From assembly GCF_001425385.1 (NCBI RefSeq), contig NZ_LMQO01000001.1:434001-498000 (forward strand): DNA of 64,000 nucleotides, written 5' to 3'. Positions 51,375-61,068 of the stretch are shown here, piece by piece. The position numbers and the translations under genes are program-made. Position 1 is the first letter of the stretch. Each line of letters begins with the position of its first letter. The notes under the pieces were generated by a model, which was not told the origin of the DNA, searched no databases, and worked only from the letters and a program-made list of their open reading frames with translations. This DNA is from Sphingomonas sp. Leaf407. GTDB taxonomy: Bacteria; Pseudomonadota; Alphaproteobacteria; Sphingomonadales; Sphingomonadaceae.

Positions 51375-51751
51375 CGGCAATCCGTCAGAAACAGCACCGG
51401 CGCAGCGGTGAACAGCACGCCGACGAAGCTCAACGCCGCCAGCAGCACGGTCGAGAAGGCGAGGAAGCGAATCCGGTCGCGGTCGGTGCTCTCCTCGTGC
51501 GGGGGATCGTCGCCGGGCACCCGCGATTGCAGATGCGCGACGATCCCCGCCGCGAGGATCACCGCCAGCGCGGCGAGCGTGCCGACGGCGTAGAGGATGG
51601 GAAATCGCGGAAAACCGCCGACTTTCGCGCAATGAATCGCCGCCCACAGATAGGAGAAGAGGAAATGCACCGCCCACGCGACCGGCGGCACGATCAGCGA
51701 CCACAGGGTGACTTTCAGCCGGCCGACCATGCCATGCAACCCGCGTTTCAT
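51371..51751 (-). CDS. Small membrane protein of the oxidase operon
   Basis: A 126-residue protein with three hydrophobic segments (LWSLIVPPVAWAVHFLFSYLWAA, FPILYAVGTLAALAVILAAGIVAHL, FLAFSTVLLAALSFVGVLFTAAPVLFL). I do not recognise a named family; its position between ctaDE and the CtaG-like gene suggests a role in the oxidase. Its start overlaps the ctaDE stop and its stop overlaps the CtaG-like start, so translation is coupled throughout. Confidence 0.75.
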   Translation of the reverse strand: MKRGLHGMVGRLKVTLWSLIVPPVAWAVHFLFSYLWAAIHCAKVGGFPRFPILYAVGTLAALAVILAAGIVAHLQSRVPGDDPPHEESTDRDRIRFLAFSTVLLAALSFVGVLFTAAPVLFLTDCR

Positions 51752-54273
51752 GCGACCCCCGGGAACAGGCCGATCGTCGCATAGGTGACGATGGCGGTGA
51801 GCGCCATGAAGTGCTGATAGACGGTGATGTTGCGCAGATCGGCATCATAGCGCGGCGTCATCCGACCGGCGATGCTGCGCGCCAGCGTATAGCTCTGCAT
51901 GATCGCGCCGATCCCGGCATGGGCGGTAGTCCAGATCACCAGCACCCACACGATTGCGGGATAGCTGTGCAGTTCGGGGTCGAGCCCGGTCGTCAGCGGC
52001 CCCTGCAACCCGGCCCAGATGCCGCAGAGGCTGGCGGCGATGCCGAGCGCGAGCAGCCCCCGTGCCGCACCCACCCCGCCACGCCGGTTGAACCCGCGCG
52101 CGCCCACCGTCGCCAGCCAGCTCGCCGCCGCCAGCGCCAGCGCGACCATCGGCCAGAAGGTGCCCGGCCCATCCATGCCCGGACCCGATGGCGGAAATTC
52201 GGGATGCACCGTCCAGAAGAAATAATAACCGAACACCAGCCCCGAAAAGGCGGTCGCATCGGCCATCATCGTGATGAACATCGCCCACCATCCCGGCGCC
52301 GCCGAGCCGGAGACATAGAGCGGCAGCTCGATGCCATGGCCGATCGGCTTGCTGTCCTTCTCCGGGATTTCGGCGGTGCCGGTCCACAGCCAGTAGAGGA
52401 CGCAGCCCAGCGTCACGAACGCCCCGGCGAGCGACCACCAGTAGAGGTGATAGGTGGTGAGGATGAACACGCTGCCCAGCGCGACGGCGGTCATCATCGG
52501 CACCCAGCTTGGCGTGCCGAGGCGCACGACATAGAGCGGGCGCGCGTCGAGCACGCTCGTCACGATCGTCTCGCGCCGGCCTTCCTCGGCATCCGCCAGG
52601 AAGAAGCGACCCTCGTCGACCTTCTTCACGAAATCCTTCTGGTCCCAGATCGGGTAGCGGCTCTCGATCAGCGGGACCGAACGGATGCCCCAATCCTCGT
52701 CATCGGGATGCGCCAGCCATTCGAGCGTGCCGGCGTTCCACGGATTGCGCACCGCCTTGGCCCGCCACGGCGAGCGAGCAAGATCGATGCAGACGATCAG
52801 CGTGCCGAGCGCGAACAGATACGCCCCGGCGGTCGACGCAAGGTTCAGCCAGCCGATGCCGAGTTCCGCCGGATAGGTGAACACCCGGCGCGGCATGCCG
52901 AACAACCCGCTGAAGTGCATCGGGAAGAAGGTGAGGTTCGCGCCGACGAACAACATCCAGAACGCGGTGCGCCCCATCCGGTCCGACAGTTTCTTACCGG
53001 TAATCAGCGGCCAGTAATAATACAGCCCGCCGAACAACGGCAGCAGCGTGCCGCCGATCAGCACGTAATGGAGATGCGCGACCACGAAATAGGTATCGTG
53101 CGCCTGCCAGTCGAACGGGGCGATCGCGACCATCACGCCGGTCAGGCCGCCGATCACGAAGATGGCGAGGCTGCCCGAGGCATAGAGCAGCGGCGTCGAC
53201 CATTTGACCTTGCCCGCCCATAGCGTCGCGATGAACGCGAAGATCTGAATGCCGGTCGGGATCGCCACCGCTTCGGACGCGGCGGAGAAGAAGGCGAGGC
53301 TGATCTTGGGCAGGCCGGTCGCGAACATGTGGTGGACCCACAGGCCGAACGACAGGAACGCGGTGCCGACCGCCGCCAGCACGATCCACGGATAGCCGAG
53401 CAGATGGCGCTGGGCGAAGGTCGGGATCATCATCGCGAACAGCGCGATCGATGGCAGGAAGACGATATAGACTTCGGGGTGGCCGAAGATCCAGAACAGG
53501 TGCTGCCACAGCAGCGGATCGCCGCCGCGCGCCGCATCGAAGAACGGCCAGTTGAGCAGCCGCTCCATCTCGAACAGCACGTCGCCCGCGATCAGCGGCG
53601 GGAAGGCGAACAGGATCATCACCGCGACGACGAGGATATACCACGCATAGAGCGGCATCAGGTTGAGCCGCATGCCGGGCGGGCGGCATTTGAGCACGCC
53701 GACGATCAGCTCGACGGCGGCGGCGACCGACGACACCTCGATGAAGCTCAGCCCCAGCATCCAGATGTCGGCACCGAGGCCGGACAGGTCGGTACGGGTG
53801 GTAAGCGGCGGGTACATGAACCACCCGCCATCGGGCGCGGCGTTGAAGAAGATCGATCCGCCGACGAATACCCCGCCGATCAGGAACGACCAGTAACCGA
53901 ACGCCGACAGCCGCGGAAACGGCAGGTCGCGCGCGCCGAGCAACTGCGGCAGGAGGATGATCGACACCGCCTCGAACATCGGCACGGCGAACAGGAACAT
54001 CATCATCGAGCCGTGCAGCGTGAACAACTGGTTGAAGCTGTTCGCCGAGACGAGGTCGTTGTCGGGCACCGCCAACTGGGTGCGCATGATGAGCGCCAGC
54101 ACGCCCGCGAACAGCATGAAGCCGAACGCGGTCAGCGTGTACCACGCGCCGACGCGGTTGTTGTTGCAATCGGTCCAGCGCAGGAAAATGCCCTGCGGTG
54201 CTTTCCACACCGCACGCAGCCGTTCCTCCTGCGCGGCGCGGAGCGCGGGATCGTCTTGCGCGTGGAGGCTCAT
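51748..54273 (-). CDS. ctaD: Cytochrome c oxidase subunit I-III fusion
   Basis: An 841-residue fusion of subunits I and III of a caa3-type heme-copper oxidase. Subunit I (about residues 1-560) keeps the heme/CuB ligands in LFTLHGSMMMFLF, WIFGHPEVYIVFLP, WVHHMFATG and VVAHLHYVLIGG, and the catalytic core is intact. After a hydrophilic linker (about 560-650) a subunit III domain (about 650-841) follows, with PGWWAMFITMMADATAFSGLVFGYYFFW and VWVLVIWTTAHAGIGAIM. Start ATG 54273 overlaps the ctaC stop by 4 bases. Confidence 0.95.
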   Translation of the reverse strand: MSLHAQDDPALRAAQEERLRAVWKAPQGIFLRWTDCNNNRVGAWYTLTAFGFMLFAGVLALIMRTQLAVPDNDLVSANSFNQLFTLHGSMMMFLFAVPMFEAVSIILLPQLLGARDLPFPRLSAFGYWSFLIGGVFVGGSIFFNAAPDGGWFMYPPLTTRTDLSGLGADIWMLGLSFIEVSSVAAAVELIVGVLKCRPPGMRLNLMPLYAWYILVVAVMILFAFPPLIAGDVLFEMERLLNWPFFDAARGGDPLLWQHLFWIFGHPEVYIVFLPSIALFAMMIPTFAQRHLLGYPWIVLAAVGTAFLSFGLWVHHMFATGLPKISLAFFSAASEAVAIPTGIQIFAFIATLWAGKVKWSTPLLYASGSLAIFVIGGLTGVMVAIAPFDWQAHDTYFVVAHLHYVLIGGTLLPLFGGLYYYWPLITGKKLSDRMGRTAFWMLFVGANLTFFPMHFSGLFGMPRRVFTYPAELGIGWLNLASTAGAYLFALGTLIVCIDLARSPWRAKAVRNPWNAGTLEWLAHPDDEDWGIRSVPLIESRYPIWDQKDFVKKVDEGRFFLADAEEGRRETIVTSVLDARPLYVVRLGTPSWVPMMTAVALGSVFILTTYHLYWWSLAGAFVTLGCVLYWLWTGTAEIPEKDSKPIGHGIELPLYVSGSAAPGWWAMFITMMADATAFSGLVFGYYFFWTVHPEFPPSGPGMDGPGTFWPMVALALAAASWLATVGARGFNRRGGVGAARGLLALGIAASLCGIWAGLQGPLTTGLDPELHSYPAIVWVLVIWTTAHAGIGAIMQSYTLARSIAGRMTPRYDADLRNITVYQHFMALTAIVTYATIGLFPGVA

Positions 54274-55253
54274 TTCAGACTTTCCAGATAGGCGGCGATC
54301 GCCTGCGCCTCGGCGGGCGGCAGATGAGTGTAGGCGGGCATCCGCGCGCCGGGCTTCACCGACGGCGCGTTCAGAATGAAGGCGACCAGCGCCTCGCGGG
54401 TCATCGGCTGCGTTCCCGCGCCAAGCGAGGTGCGGCTGCCGAAGTGGGTCAGGTCGGGCGCGATCCGCGCCACCGCTTCGGTGCCGGCGATCGCATGGCA
54501 TCCGGCGCAGCCATCGGCGACGAACGCCTGCGCCCCGGCCGCCGCGACGCTGCCGGCAGGCGGCACGATCGCCGGGCGGCGCTCGGCGGCGAGCCATGCG
54601 TCGAACGCCACCGGCTCCATCGCCACGACGTCGAACGCCATCAGCGCGTGGCTGAGCCCGCAGAATTCGGTGCAGACGCCGCGGAACTTGCCCGGCTTCG
54701 TCGCGCGGACCACCAGCCGGTTGGTGCGGCCGGGGATCATGTCCATCTTGCCGGCAAGACCGGGTATCCAGAAGCTGTGGATCACGTCACCGGCGGTCAG
54801 GTCCAACTGCACGGTGCGGCCCACGGGGATGCGGATTTCGTTCGCGGACATGACCGGCGCGGCACCGGGCGGCTGGTAACGGACCGCCCACCAGAATTGC
54901 TCGCCCTCCACCGCGATCCGCAGATCGCTGTCGGCCACTGGCAGCGGGCGCATCGCCGGCAGGCTGTAGAGCAGCAGCGACAGCAGCACGATGACCGGTA
55001 CGACTCCGCCGAGCCAGCCGACCATGCGCATGCCACCCGACAGCGTCAGCTTGCCTTCCGGCGCGCGCACCGCCGCGATCATCAATCCGGCGACACCGGC
55101 GGCGATGACGACCGCGCCGACGAGCATTATGACGGTCAGGTGGCGAACGGTCGCCGCCTCCTCGCCAAATACCGTCAACGCCGACTGATGCCGGTTGCAC
55201 GCGCCAAGTGCGGCGAACGCCGCTAATCCGATTGAGGCGCTGAACCGCCGCAT
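54270..55253 (-). CDS. ctaC: Cytochrome c oxidase subunit II with C-terminal heme c domain
   Basis: A 327-residue lipoprotein (lipobox LGAC near residue 19). It has two membrane helices and the CuA domain with CTEFCGLSHALM, the binuclear copper site that accepts electrons. A fused cytochrome c domain follows, with CAGCH near residue 245 and the Met region MPAYTHLPPAEAQAIAAYLESLK at the end. This architecture defines caa3-type oxidases. It is the first gene of the five-gene operon ctaC-ctaDE-membrane protein-ctaG-like-cytochrome c. The 160 bases upstream show no other gene. Confidence 0.95.
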   Translation of the reverse strand: MRRFSASIGLAAFAALGACNRHQSALTVFGEEAATVRHLTVIMLVGAVVIAAGVAGLMIAAVRAPEGKLTLSGGMRMVGWLGGVVPVIVLLSLLLYSLPAMRPLPVADSDLRIAVEGEQFWWAVRYQPPGAAPVMSANEIRIPVGRTVQLDLTAGDVIHSFWIPGLAGKMDMIPGRTNRLVVRATKPGKFRGVCTEFCGLSHALMAFDVVAMEPVAFDAWLAAERRPAIVPPAGSVAAAGAQAFVADGCAGCHAIAGTEAVARIAPDLTHFGSRTSLGAGTQPMTREALVAFILNAPSVKPGARMPAYTHLPPAEAQAIAAYLESLK

Positions 55254-55414
55254 GATCCCCCTTCGTGCCGCTCCATTGGGGTATACGGCACGGCAGCGAA
55301 ACGAGTATTGCCGCCTAGCGTTCCATCACGATCGCGATTGGACCGGGGCGTACCGGAACATGCAGCCCGTCGGCGACCGCCGGGCGCGCGGTCACGCCAG
55401 CAACCATGGCAGCA

Positions 55415-56812
55415 TCATGCCAGCCAGCCCCCGGTGAATCCGGCCCGCTCCAGCCCGCGCCGGATATGCGGATTGCGGCGCATGACCTCCCAGATCATTC
55501 CCGACCGGCGGTTCTCGATCCCCAGCACGATCGGCCCCTGATCGATGCCGAGATAATCGCCGTCGACCCAGCCGATACCCGGCACGATCCGCCCATGCTG
55601 CAACGGCCGGTCGCTGCGGGTCAGCGTCGGGTTGAACGAATCGCGAAAGCCATAATGGTCATAGATGCCCGCGCCATAGCGCGCGTGCAGCTTCGCGATC
55701 ATCGGCTCGACGATCTCGGGCGCGAACGCGATCGATCCGAGCGCGGCGGTGGGCGCGATCGTGCCATCGTCGCGTTCGCCCGGACCGCGTGCCGAATAGC
55801 TGAAGAACTCGCGTGGGCTTCCATCGATGGTCACGGTGAAGTCGCCCGGACCATCACAGGCGGTCAGCCCCCAGCAATCCGCGCCATACCCCGTCTTGCG
55901 ACCCGGATTCTCGATCGCATAGGCGCGCTGGGCATGGGTCGCGCGGCGGCTGTTCTCGAAATAATCGATGCCCTTGGACGCGATATAGGAATCGCGGATG
56001 CCACGGAAATCGACCCACATATGGCTGTACTGATGGCCGAACAGCGGCGCGAACTGCAAATGCGGTTCGCCCCAGCGATTGCCCCAGCTCGCCTCGAACC
56101 GCTTCGTCAGCGCGGCCCATGTCGCCGGCGGCAGCGGATGCGTTGGGCTGGCTAGCGCCAGCACATAGAGGATCATGCCCTCGTTATAAATATCCCAGTC
56201 CGACCGGATGAACCCGGTTTCGGGATGCCAGCCCATCGACACGAAGGTGCCACGCGGCGTGATCCAGTCCCATTCGACCGCCCGGTAAAGCTGTTCGGCC
56301 AATGCCCGGATCCGTGATTCCTTTGGATCGGCACGATCGAACCAGCTTTGCGCGAACAGCACGCCGCCCAGCAGCAGCGATGTGTCGATCGTCGACAATT
56401 CGGTCCGGCCGAAGCGCGTGCCGGTCTTCGCATCGAGGAAGTGGTAGAAGAAGCCCTTGTGCCCGCTGGTGCCGGACGCGGCAGGGCCGCTGGGCGCGCG
56501 CGCGAAGAATTCCAGCGTCGCGAGCGTGCGGTCGCGGTTTTGGTCGCGGGTGATCCAGCCATGTTTTTCGCCGACGCCATAGCTGGTCAGCGCGAAGCCG
56601 ACCGCCGCGATCGAGGCGAAGCTGGGCGTCGGCCAGCGATCGGGCGCCAGCCCGGTCACGGGATCGGTCGTGTCCCAGAAGAAGCGGAACGCGCGTTCCT
56701 GCACGTCGGACAGAAGATCGGGGGTGGCGAGCGCGCCCATGCCGCCCGGCGCGGCGCATGCCCCGACGATCGCGGCGCTGCCGGCGGCGAGGAAGTGGCG
56801 GCGGTCGATCAT
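55415..56812 (-). CDS. GH144-type (glucoamylase family) glycan hydrolase, exported lipoprotein
   Basis: A 465-residue exported hydrolase of the COG5368 glucoamylase-like group, to which the endo-beta-1,2-glucanases of family GH144 belong. The N-terminus MIDRRHFLAAGSAAIVGAC combines a twin-arginine-like RRHFL with a lipobox (VGAC), so it is probably anchored in the outer or inner membrane. Family blocks are AFRFFWDTTDPVTGLAPDRW, GHKGFFYHFLDAKTGTR, WDIYNEGMILYVLALA, LFGHQYSHMWVDFRGIRD and PIVLGIENRRSGMIWEVM. It is downstream of the TonB receptor, with an intrinsic terminator between them, and shares the locus with a GH3 beta-glucosidase. Confidence 0.85.
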   Translation of the reverse strand: MIDRRHFLAAGSAAIVGACAAPGGMGALATPDLLSDVQERAFRFFWDTTDPVTGLAPDRWPTPSFASIAAVGFALTSYGVGEKHGWITRDQNRDRTLATLEFFARAPSGPAASGTSGHKGFFYHFLDAKTGTRFGRTELSTIDTSLLLGGVLFAQSWFDRADPKESRIRALAEQLYRAVEWDWITPRGTFVSMGWHPETGFIRSDWDIYNEGMILYVLALASPTHPLPPATWAALTKRFEASWGNRWGEPHLQFAPLFGHQYSHMWVDFRGIRDSYIASKGIDYFENSRRATHAQRAYAIENPGRKTGYGADCWGLTACDGPGDFTVTIDGSPREFFSYSARGPGERDDGTIAPTAALGSIAFAPEIVEPMIAKLHARYGAGIYDHYGFRDSFNPTLTRSDRPLQHGRIVPGIGWVDGDYLGIDQGPIVLGIENRRSGMIWEVMRRNPHIRRGLERAGFTGGWLA

Positions 56813-56833
56813 GGGCTGGCCTTACGTCCATAT

Positions 56834-56872
56834 AAAAAAGCCGGATCGGGCAAGGGGGGCGCCCGATCCGGC
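56834..56872 (-). terminator. Terminator between the TonB receptor and GH144-type genes
   Basis: A perfect 12-bp stem GCCGGATCGGGC / GCCCGATCCGGC with a 9-base loop. On the minus strand it is followed by TTTTTT. Only about 20 bases remain before the GH144-type start, too few for a full promoter. Confidence 0.85.
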
Positions 56873-56885
56873 AGGAAGGGAAAGA

Positions 56886-59873
56886 TCAGAAGCGATAGCC
56901 GACGCGGAACTGGATGCGCCGGGGCAGGGTGAGCAGGTCGCGGCCGATTCGCGCCGAATCGAGCGTGTCGACCGGCCGGCCGGTCGCCGGGTTGACCTGG
57001 TTGTTGAAGAAGTCGTCGAAGCCCGAGAAGTTGTTGTTGTTGAAGGCGTTGAGCAGATCGACCGCGATCTCCGTCTCGCCGCCCAAAATCTTCAATTTGT
57101 TCGCCAGCGTCAGGTTCACCTCGCAGAACGCGAATACGCCCTTGATGCAGTTCTTGTCGGGATAGCGTGCGCTGAACTCGTTGAAGCCGGAGGTCGCGCC
57201 GTTCGTGCCGTCGGTGACGCGGAACGCCTGACCGCTGCCAAACGTGCTGAGCGTCGAGAACTGGAAGCCCAGCGGCAGGTCGACGATCCCCGACAGGACC
57301 AGCCGGTGCCGTTCGTCGCCGTCGCGCGGCCGCCAGCCGTAATCGTCGGGGGTGACGGCATCGAGGCTGAAGAGATCGCCGCCGTTCTGCTCGCCCTTCG
57401 ACAGCGTATAGGCGATGTTCACGCCCCAGCCCGACGTCTGGGTATAGGGCTTGTCGGCGGTGACGTAGAGCGCCTTGTACCGGGTATCGAGCCCGTCATA
57501 GCCGATCAGCGCGTTCGAGAAGCCGAACGGCACCAGCGGCGCGGTGGTGCAGCACGGACCAATCCCGTTGTTCTGGCGCGTGGCGAACAGGTTGGTATAG
57601 CCGTTGCGGCCACGCTGATAGGATCCCGTCACGGCGAACTGCCACCGGCCGACCTGCTGGCGCACGCCGAGGCTGACCTGATCGTTGACCGGCGGCTTGG
57701 TGTCGTTCTTGACCGCGAACAACTCCGGCGTACCGCTGGTCGAGGTGGCACGCAGTTCGAGCAGCCCCTCGCGCGTCAGGTAGCGCGGATTCCAGACGAC
57801 GGTCTGCAGTCCGTTGCGCGGCTGGCCATCGCGCGAAAAGCGGAACACGCCGATCGGGTTGATCGTCCGCGACTGTTCGTCGACGGTGTTGTTGAAGTTG
57901 TTGCGATCATAATAGCGTCCGAACCCGCCGAACACGACGGTCGTGGCGTCGTCCTTGATGTCGTAGGAGAAGCCGAAGCGCGGCGCGAACGCCCCGGCGA
58001 ACGGCTTGCGATTGCTGCCGGTGCTGATGTAGTTTTCGGGATCGAAATAGCTGGTCGCGGGCAACGCACGGAGCGCCGCTGCGGCGTTCGCCGACGTCAC
58101 GAAATCATTGTTGTTGCCGTTGGTTTCATAATCCCAGCGCAGGCCGAGGTTCAGTTGCAGCCGGTCGGTCACGTCCCAGTCGTCCTGGACGTACAGGCCG
58201 ACCTGCGTGTTCGACCCCCGCACCGTGCCGTTCCCCAGCCCCAGCCGCGCCTCGGCGGGGAAGCTGAAATCGGTGTCGTTGGCGAGGTTGGTGTTGGGGT
58301 TTTCGACCGTATCGATGCGGAAGGTATAGCCCGGTTGCAGGAAGGCGAGGTTCGAGAATTCGATGTCCGTCACCTCGACCCGCGCGCCGACCTTGATCGC
58401 GTGATTGTCGATACCCGAATAGGTGAAGTCGTCGCGCAGCGTATAGCCCTGCTGGATTTCCCGCCGCGATGCCTCGCGCCCGCCGAACTGCAACACCGTG
58501 TCATAGTTGAAGCTCGACTGACCCGGATTCAGCGACGTCGGGCTGAAATTATAGTTCAGATAGTTGAGGTTGACTTCATTGATGAAGCTGTCGCCACGAT
58601 AGGTCCATTTCAGCAGATACGTCTCGACCGTGTTGCGCTTGTTCTCCGCGAATTCATAGGCAACGTTGCCGCCGAACCCTTGGATGTCGGTTTCCTCGCG
58701 GCGGCTGTACGACAAGTCGAACGTCTGCGCGTCGTCCGGCGTGAAGGTCAGCTTGCCGAAGTAGAAATCGCCCCGGAACGGGCTGACGAAATTGCCTTCG
58801 AACTCGCTGATCCGGCGGCCCGATGCAGCCTCGAACGCGCGGATATTGTCCGCCGTGCCGGTGGAGTCGACGATGAACGCGCGGTCCTGATCGTTGCCTT
58901 CATACGCGCCGAAGAAGAACAGCTTGTCCTTGATGATCGGCCCGCCGAGCGACACGCCATATTGCTTGCGCTCGAACGCCGGCTTGTCGCGGCCATTGAT
59001 GCGGTCGAGGTAACTGCGCTCGGTCAAACCGCGGTCGGTGTACTGACCGAAGACTTCGCCATGGAAATCATTGGTGCCCGATTTGGTAACGGCGGTGATA
59101 ATCGCCGATCCGGCCTGCTCGTATTCGGCCTTGTAATTCTGCGTCAGGACGCGGAATTCCTGCACTGCCAACTGGCCGAACGGATTGCCGCGGCTGTTCT
59201 GCTGCCCGGCCACGCCGCCTTCGCGCAGCTTGTTCTTGAGCGACACGCCGTCGATGAAGACATTGACCTGCGAAGCGGTCGAGGCGCCGGCCTGAAACCC
59301 CTTGTTGGTTTCGCTGTCGTTATAGCGGACGCCCGGCGCGAGCGCTGCGAACGACAGGAAGTTACGATCGGTCTGCGGCAGGGTGCGGAGCTGTTCCTGC
59401 GTCACGTTGGTCGCGATCTCGCTGGTCCGGCTTTCGATCAGGCGGCTGCCGGTCACGACGATGACGTCGCTGTCGTCACCTTCGGCCGCAGGAGCGGCGG
59501 CGGTGCCGTCGGCGGCCGGGGCGGCGGCGGCGCCCAGCGTGATGTCGAGGCTGGCCGACTGGGCGATGCCGACGGTCGCTTCCTGCGACGCGCTTTCGCC
59601 GTTCGGGCCGGTAATCGCGATCGCATAGCCGCCCGGACGGATGCCGTTCAGCGTGTAGCGGCCGTTGGCATCGGTCGTGGCGCGATAGCTCTGGTTCGTG
59701 CCGGCCGAGGTTGCGACGACGCTCGCCCCCGCCACCGCCGCACCCGACGCATCGCGCACCGTGCCGCGGATCGACGCGGTCGTCGTCTGCGCGGCGGCCG
59801 GCGCGATGGCCACCATGCCGCTGGCGAGCGTCGTCGCGGCGACCAGCGCCGCGCGGAACATCGACTTCTTCAT
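56886..59873 (-). CDS. TonB-dependent receptor with N-terminal carboxypeptidase-like domain
   Basis: A 995-residue outer-membrane receptor. After the signal peptide (ending PAAAQ) comes a CarboxypepD_reg-like domain (SIRGTVRDASGAAVAGASVV ... GRYTLNGIRPGGYAI), an Ala/Pro linker, a plug (VIVVTGSRLIESRTSEIATNVTQEQL) and a large beta-barrel ending in FRVGYRF with terminal aromatic Phe. The plan is that of Oar-like/glycan receptors rather than siderophore receptors; the partner genes indicate an oligosaccharide substrate. Its ATG overlaps the lacI-type stop by 4 bases. Confidence 0.93.
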   Translation of the reverse strand: MKKSMFRAALVAATTLASGMVAIAPAAAQTTTASIRGTVRDASGAAVAGASVVATSAGTNQSYRATTDANGRYTLNGIRPGGYAIAITGPNGESASQEATVGIAQSASLDITLGAAAAPAADGTAAAPAAEGDDSDVIVVTGSRLIESRTSEIATNVTQEQLRTLPQTDRNFLSFAALAPGVRYNDSETNKGFQAGASTASQVNVFIDGVSLKNKLREGGVAGQQNSRGNPFGQLAVQEFRVLTQNYKAEYEQAGSAIITAVTKSGTNDFHGEVFGQYTDRGLTERSYLDRINGRDKPAFERKQYGVSLGGPIIKDKLFFFGAYEGNDQDRAFIVDSTGTADNIRAFEAASGRRISEFEGNFVSPFRGDFYFGKLTFTPDDAQTFDLSYSRREETDIQGFGGNVAYEFAENKRNTVETYLLKWTYRGDSFINEVNLNYLNYNFSPTSLNPGQSSFNYDTVLQFGGREASRREIQQGYTLRDDFTYSGIDNHAIKVGARVEVTDIEFSNLAFLQPGYTFRIDTVENPNTNLANDTDFSFPAEARLGLGNGTVRGSNTQVGLYVQDDWDVTDRLQLNLGLRWDYETNGNNNDFVTSANAAAALRALPATSYFDPENYISTGSNRKPFAGAFAPRFGFSYDIKDDATTVVFGGFGRYYDRNNFNNTVDEQSRTINPIGVFRFSRDGQPRNGLQTVVWNPRYLTREGLLELRATSTSGTPELFAVKNDTKPPVNDQVSLGVRQQVGRWQFAVTGSYQRGRNGYTNLFATRQNNGIGPCCTTAPLVPFGFSNALIGYDGLDTRYKALYVTADKPYTQTSGWGVNIAYTLSKGEQNGGDLFSLDAVTPDDYGWRPRDGDERHRLVLSGIVDLPLGFQFSTLSTFGSGQAFRVTDGTNGATSGFNEFSARYPDKNCIKGVFAFCEVNLTLANKLKILGGETEIAVDLLNAFNNNNFSGFDDFFNNQVNPATGRPVDTLDSARIGRDLLTLPRRIQFRVGYRF

Positions 59874-60898
59874 GGAAATATTCCCCTTGCTGCCCGTGGG
59901 TCCGGGCCGTCCCTGGATGTCGTTGTCTCACGCACCACCAGGACCGGTGCGCGATGTTCGATGGAGCAGTCGTCGCCGCCGCCGATCAGGTCGATCAGGC
60001 GCGCGACCGCGCGTTCGCCCAGCCGCGCGATGTCGATGCGCAAGGTGGTGAGGGCGGGCGAGATCAGGCGGGCGAGCGGTACGTCGTCGAATCCCGCGAC
60101 CGCGATGCGGCCGGGCACGTCGATTCCGGCGCGCCGGAACGTCATCAACAGGCCGATCGCCATCATGTCGTTGGCGGCGAATACCGCATCGACGTCGCCG
60201 TCGCGCGCGATCAGCCGTTCCGCCGCCGCGACGCCCGATTCCTCCAGAAAGGTCCCGCGCTCGATCATCGGTTCCAGGCCCGCGTCGGCCATCGCGGCGC
60301 AGTAGCCCGCGACCCGTTCGTCGGCGTCGATATTGCCCGCCGGGCCGGCCAGATGCAGGATGCGTCGCCGCCCGGTCGCGACCAGATGGTCGACCATCAT
60401 CCGCGCGCCCGCGACATTGTCGATCCGCAGTTCGGGGCGGGGCTGGTGATGCGGCGCGCAGTTGACCAGCACGGTGGGGACGCCGGCGGGCATATGGCCG
60501 AACAGCCGGTCGGGATCGATATGCGGGGCCATCACCACCAGCCCGTCGACCCGGCCGCGCATCGTGTGCAGCGCCTCGATCCCGCGTGCCGGATCGTCGT
60601 GCATGTTCGACAGCAGCAGTTGCAGGCCGCGCGCCGATGCCTCGCGGTCCATGCCGCGCAGCAGTTCGGAGAAGAATTCGCCGTGCAGGTCGGGCAGCAC
60701 CACGCCGATCGCGTTCGACCGCGCGAGGCTGAGCGAGCGTGCCCCGGCATGCGGGATATAGCCGAGTTGCGCGGCGGCGGCCTCCACCTTCTCCCGCAGC
60801 GCGGGGCGGACGTTGGTCAGGCCGTTCAGCACGCGCGATACCGATGCGACGGACACGTCCGCCACCCGGGCTACATCGCGGATCGTGGCATTCGCCAT
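59870..60898 (-). CDS. LacI family transcriptional regulator
   Basis: A 342-residue LacI-type repressor. The HTH is at residues 3-24 (ATIRDVARVADVSVASVSRVLNG), followed by the hinge and a periplasmic-binding-protein fold (IGVVLPDLHGEFFSELLRGMDREASARG ... VDAVFAANDMMAIGLLMTFR ... DVPLARLISPALTTLRID). It is the first gene of the operon with the TonB receptor (ATGA overlap) and diverges from the GH3 gene, with a LacI-type palindrome in the 170-base gap. Confidence 0.95.
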   Translation of the reverse strand: MANATIRDVARVADVSVASVSRVLNGLTNVRPALREKVEAAAAQLGYIPHAGARSLSLARSNAIGVVLPDLHGEFFSELLRGMDREASARGLQLLLSNMHDDPARGIEALHTMRGRVDGLVVMAPHIDPDRLFGHMPAGVPTVLVNCAPHHQPRPELRIDNVAGARMMVDHLVATGRRRILHLAGPAGNIDADERVAGYCAAMADAGLEPMIERGTFLEESGVAAAERLIARDGDVDAVFAANDMMAIGLLMTFRRAGIDVPGRIAVAGFDDVPLARLISPALTTLRIDIARLGERAVARLIDLIGGGDDCSIEHRAPVLVVRETTTSRDGPDPRAARGIFP

Positions 60899-60972
60899 CG
60901 CCTTTGCAATCCACTCCCTGCGCCGCTGCGATTCGTACCAGCGGCTTTTCGTCGGCCGGATGCCGATCGCTC

Positions 60973-60994
60973 TTGATGTAACCGGTTACATCAA
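60973..60994. promoter_or_regulatory. LacI-type operator, perfect 22-bp palindrome
   Basis: TTGATGTAACC is followed directly by its exact reverse complement. The central CCGG flanked by GTAA/TTAC matches the even-spaced operators of the LacI family. It lies 75 bases from the lacI-type start and 75 bases from the GH3 start, so it can control both divergent units. Confidence 0.88.
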
Positions 60995-61068
60995 ACTACA
61001 ACGGGCTTCAACCAGGATTCGCATCGCCGCCGCTGACAGGCCGGCGGGCAGGCAGGAGAGGGGATCGC

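Noticed and set aside
51748..54597. A 949-residue version of the oxidase subunit I-III protein starting upstream of 54273
   Set aside because: The added residues are an out-of-frame read of ctaC; the ATGA overlap at 54270-54273 marks the real start.
56670..60305. A 1211-codon open frame on the plus strand across the TonB receptor region
   Set aside because: It runs antisense to the receptor and regulator, is Arg/Val/Ala-rich without recognisable motifs, and reflects the lack of stops in G+C-rich antisense frames.
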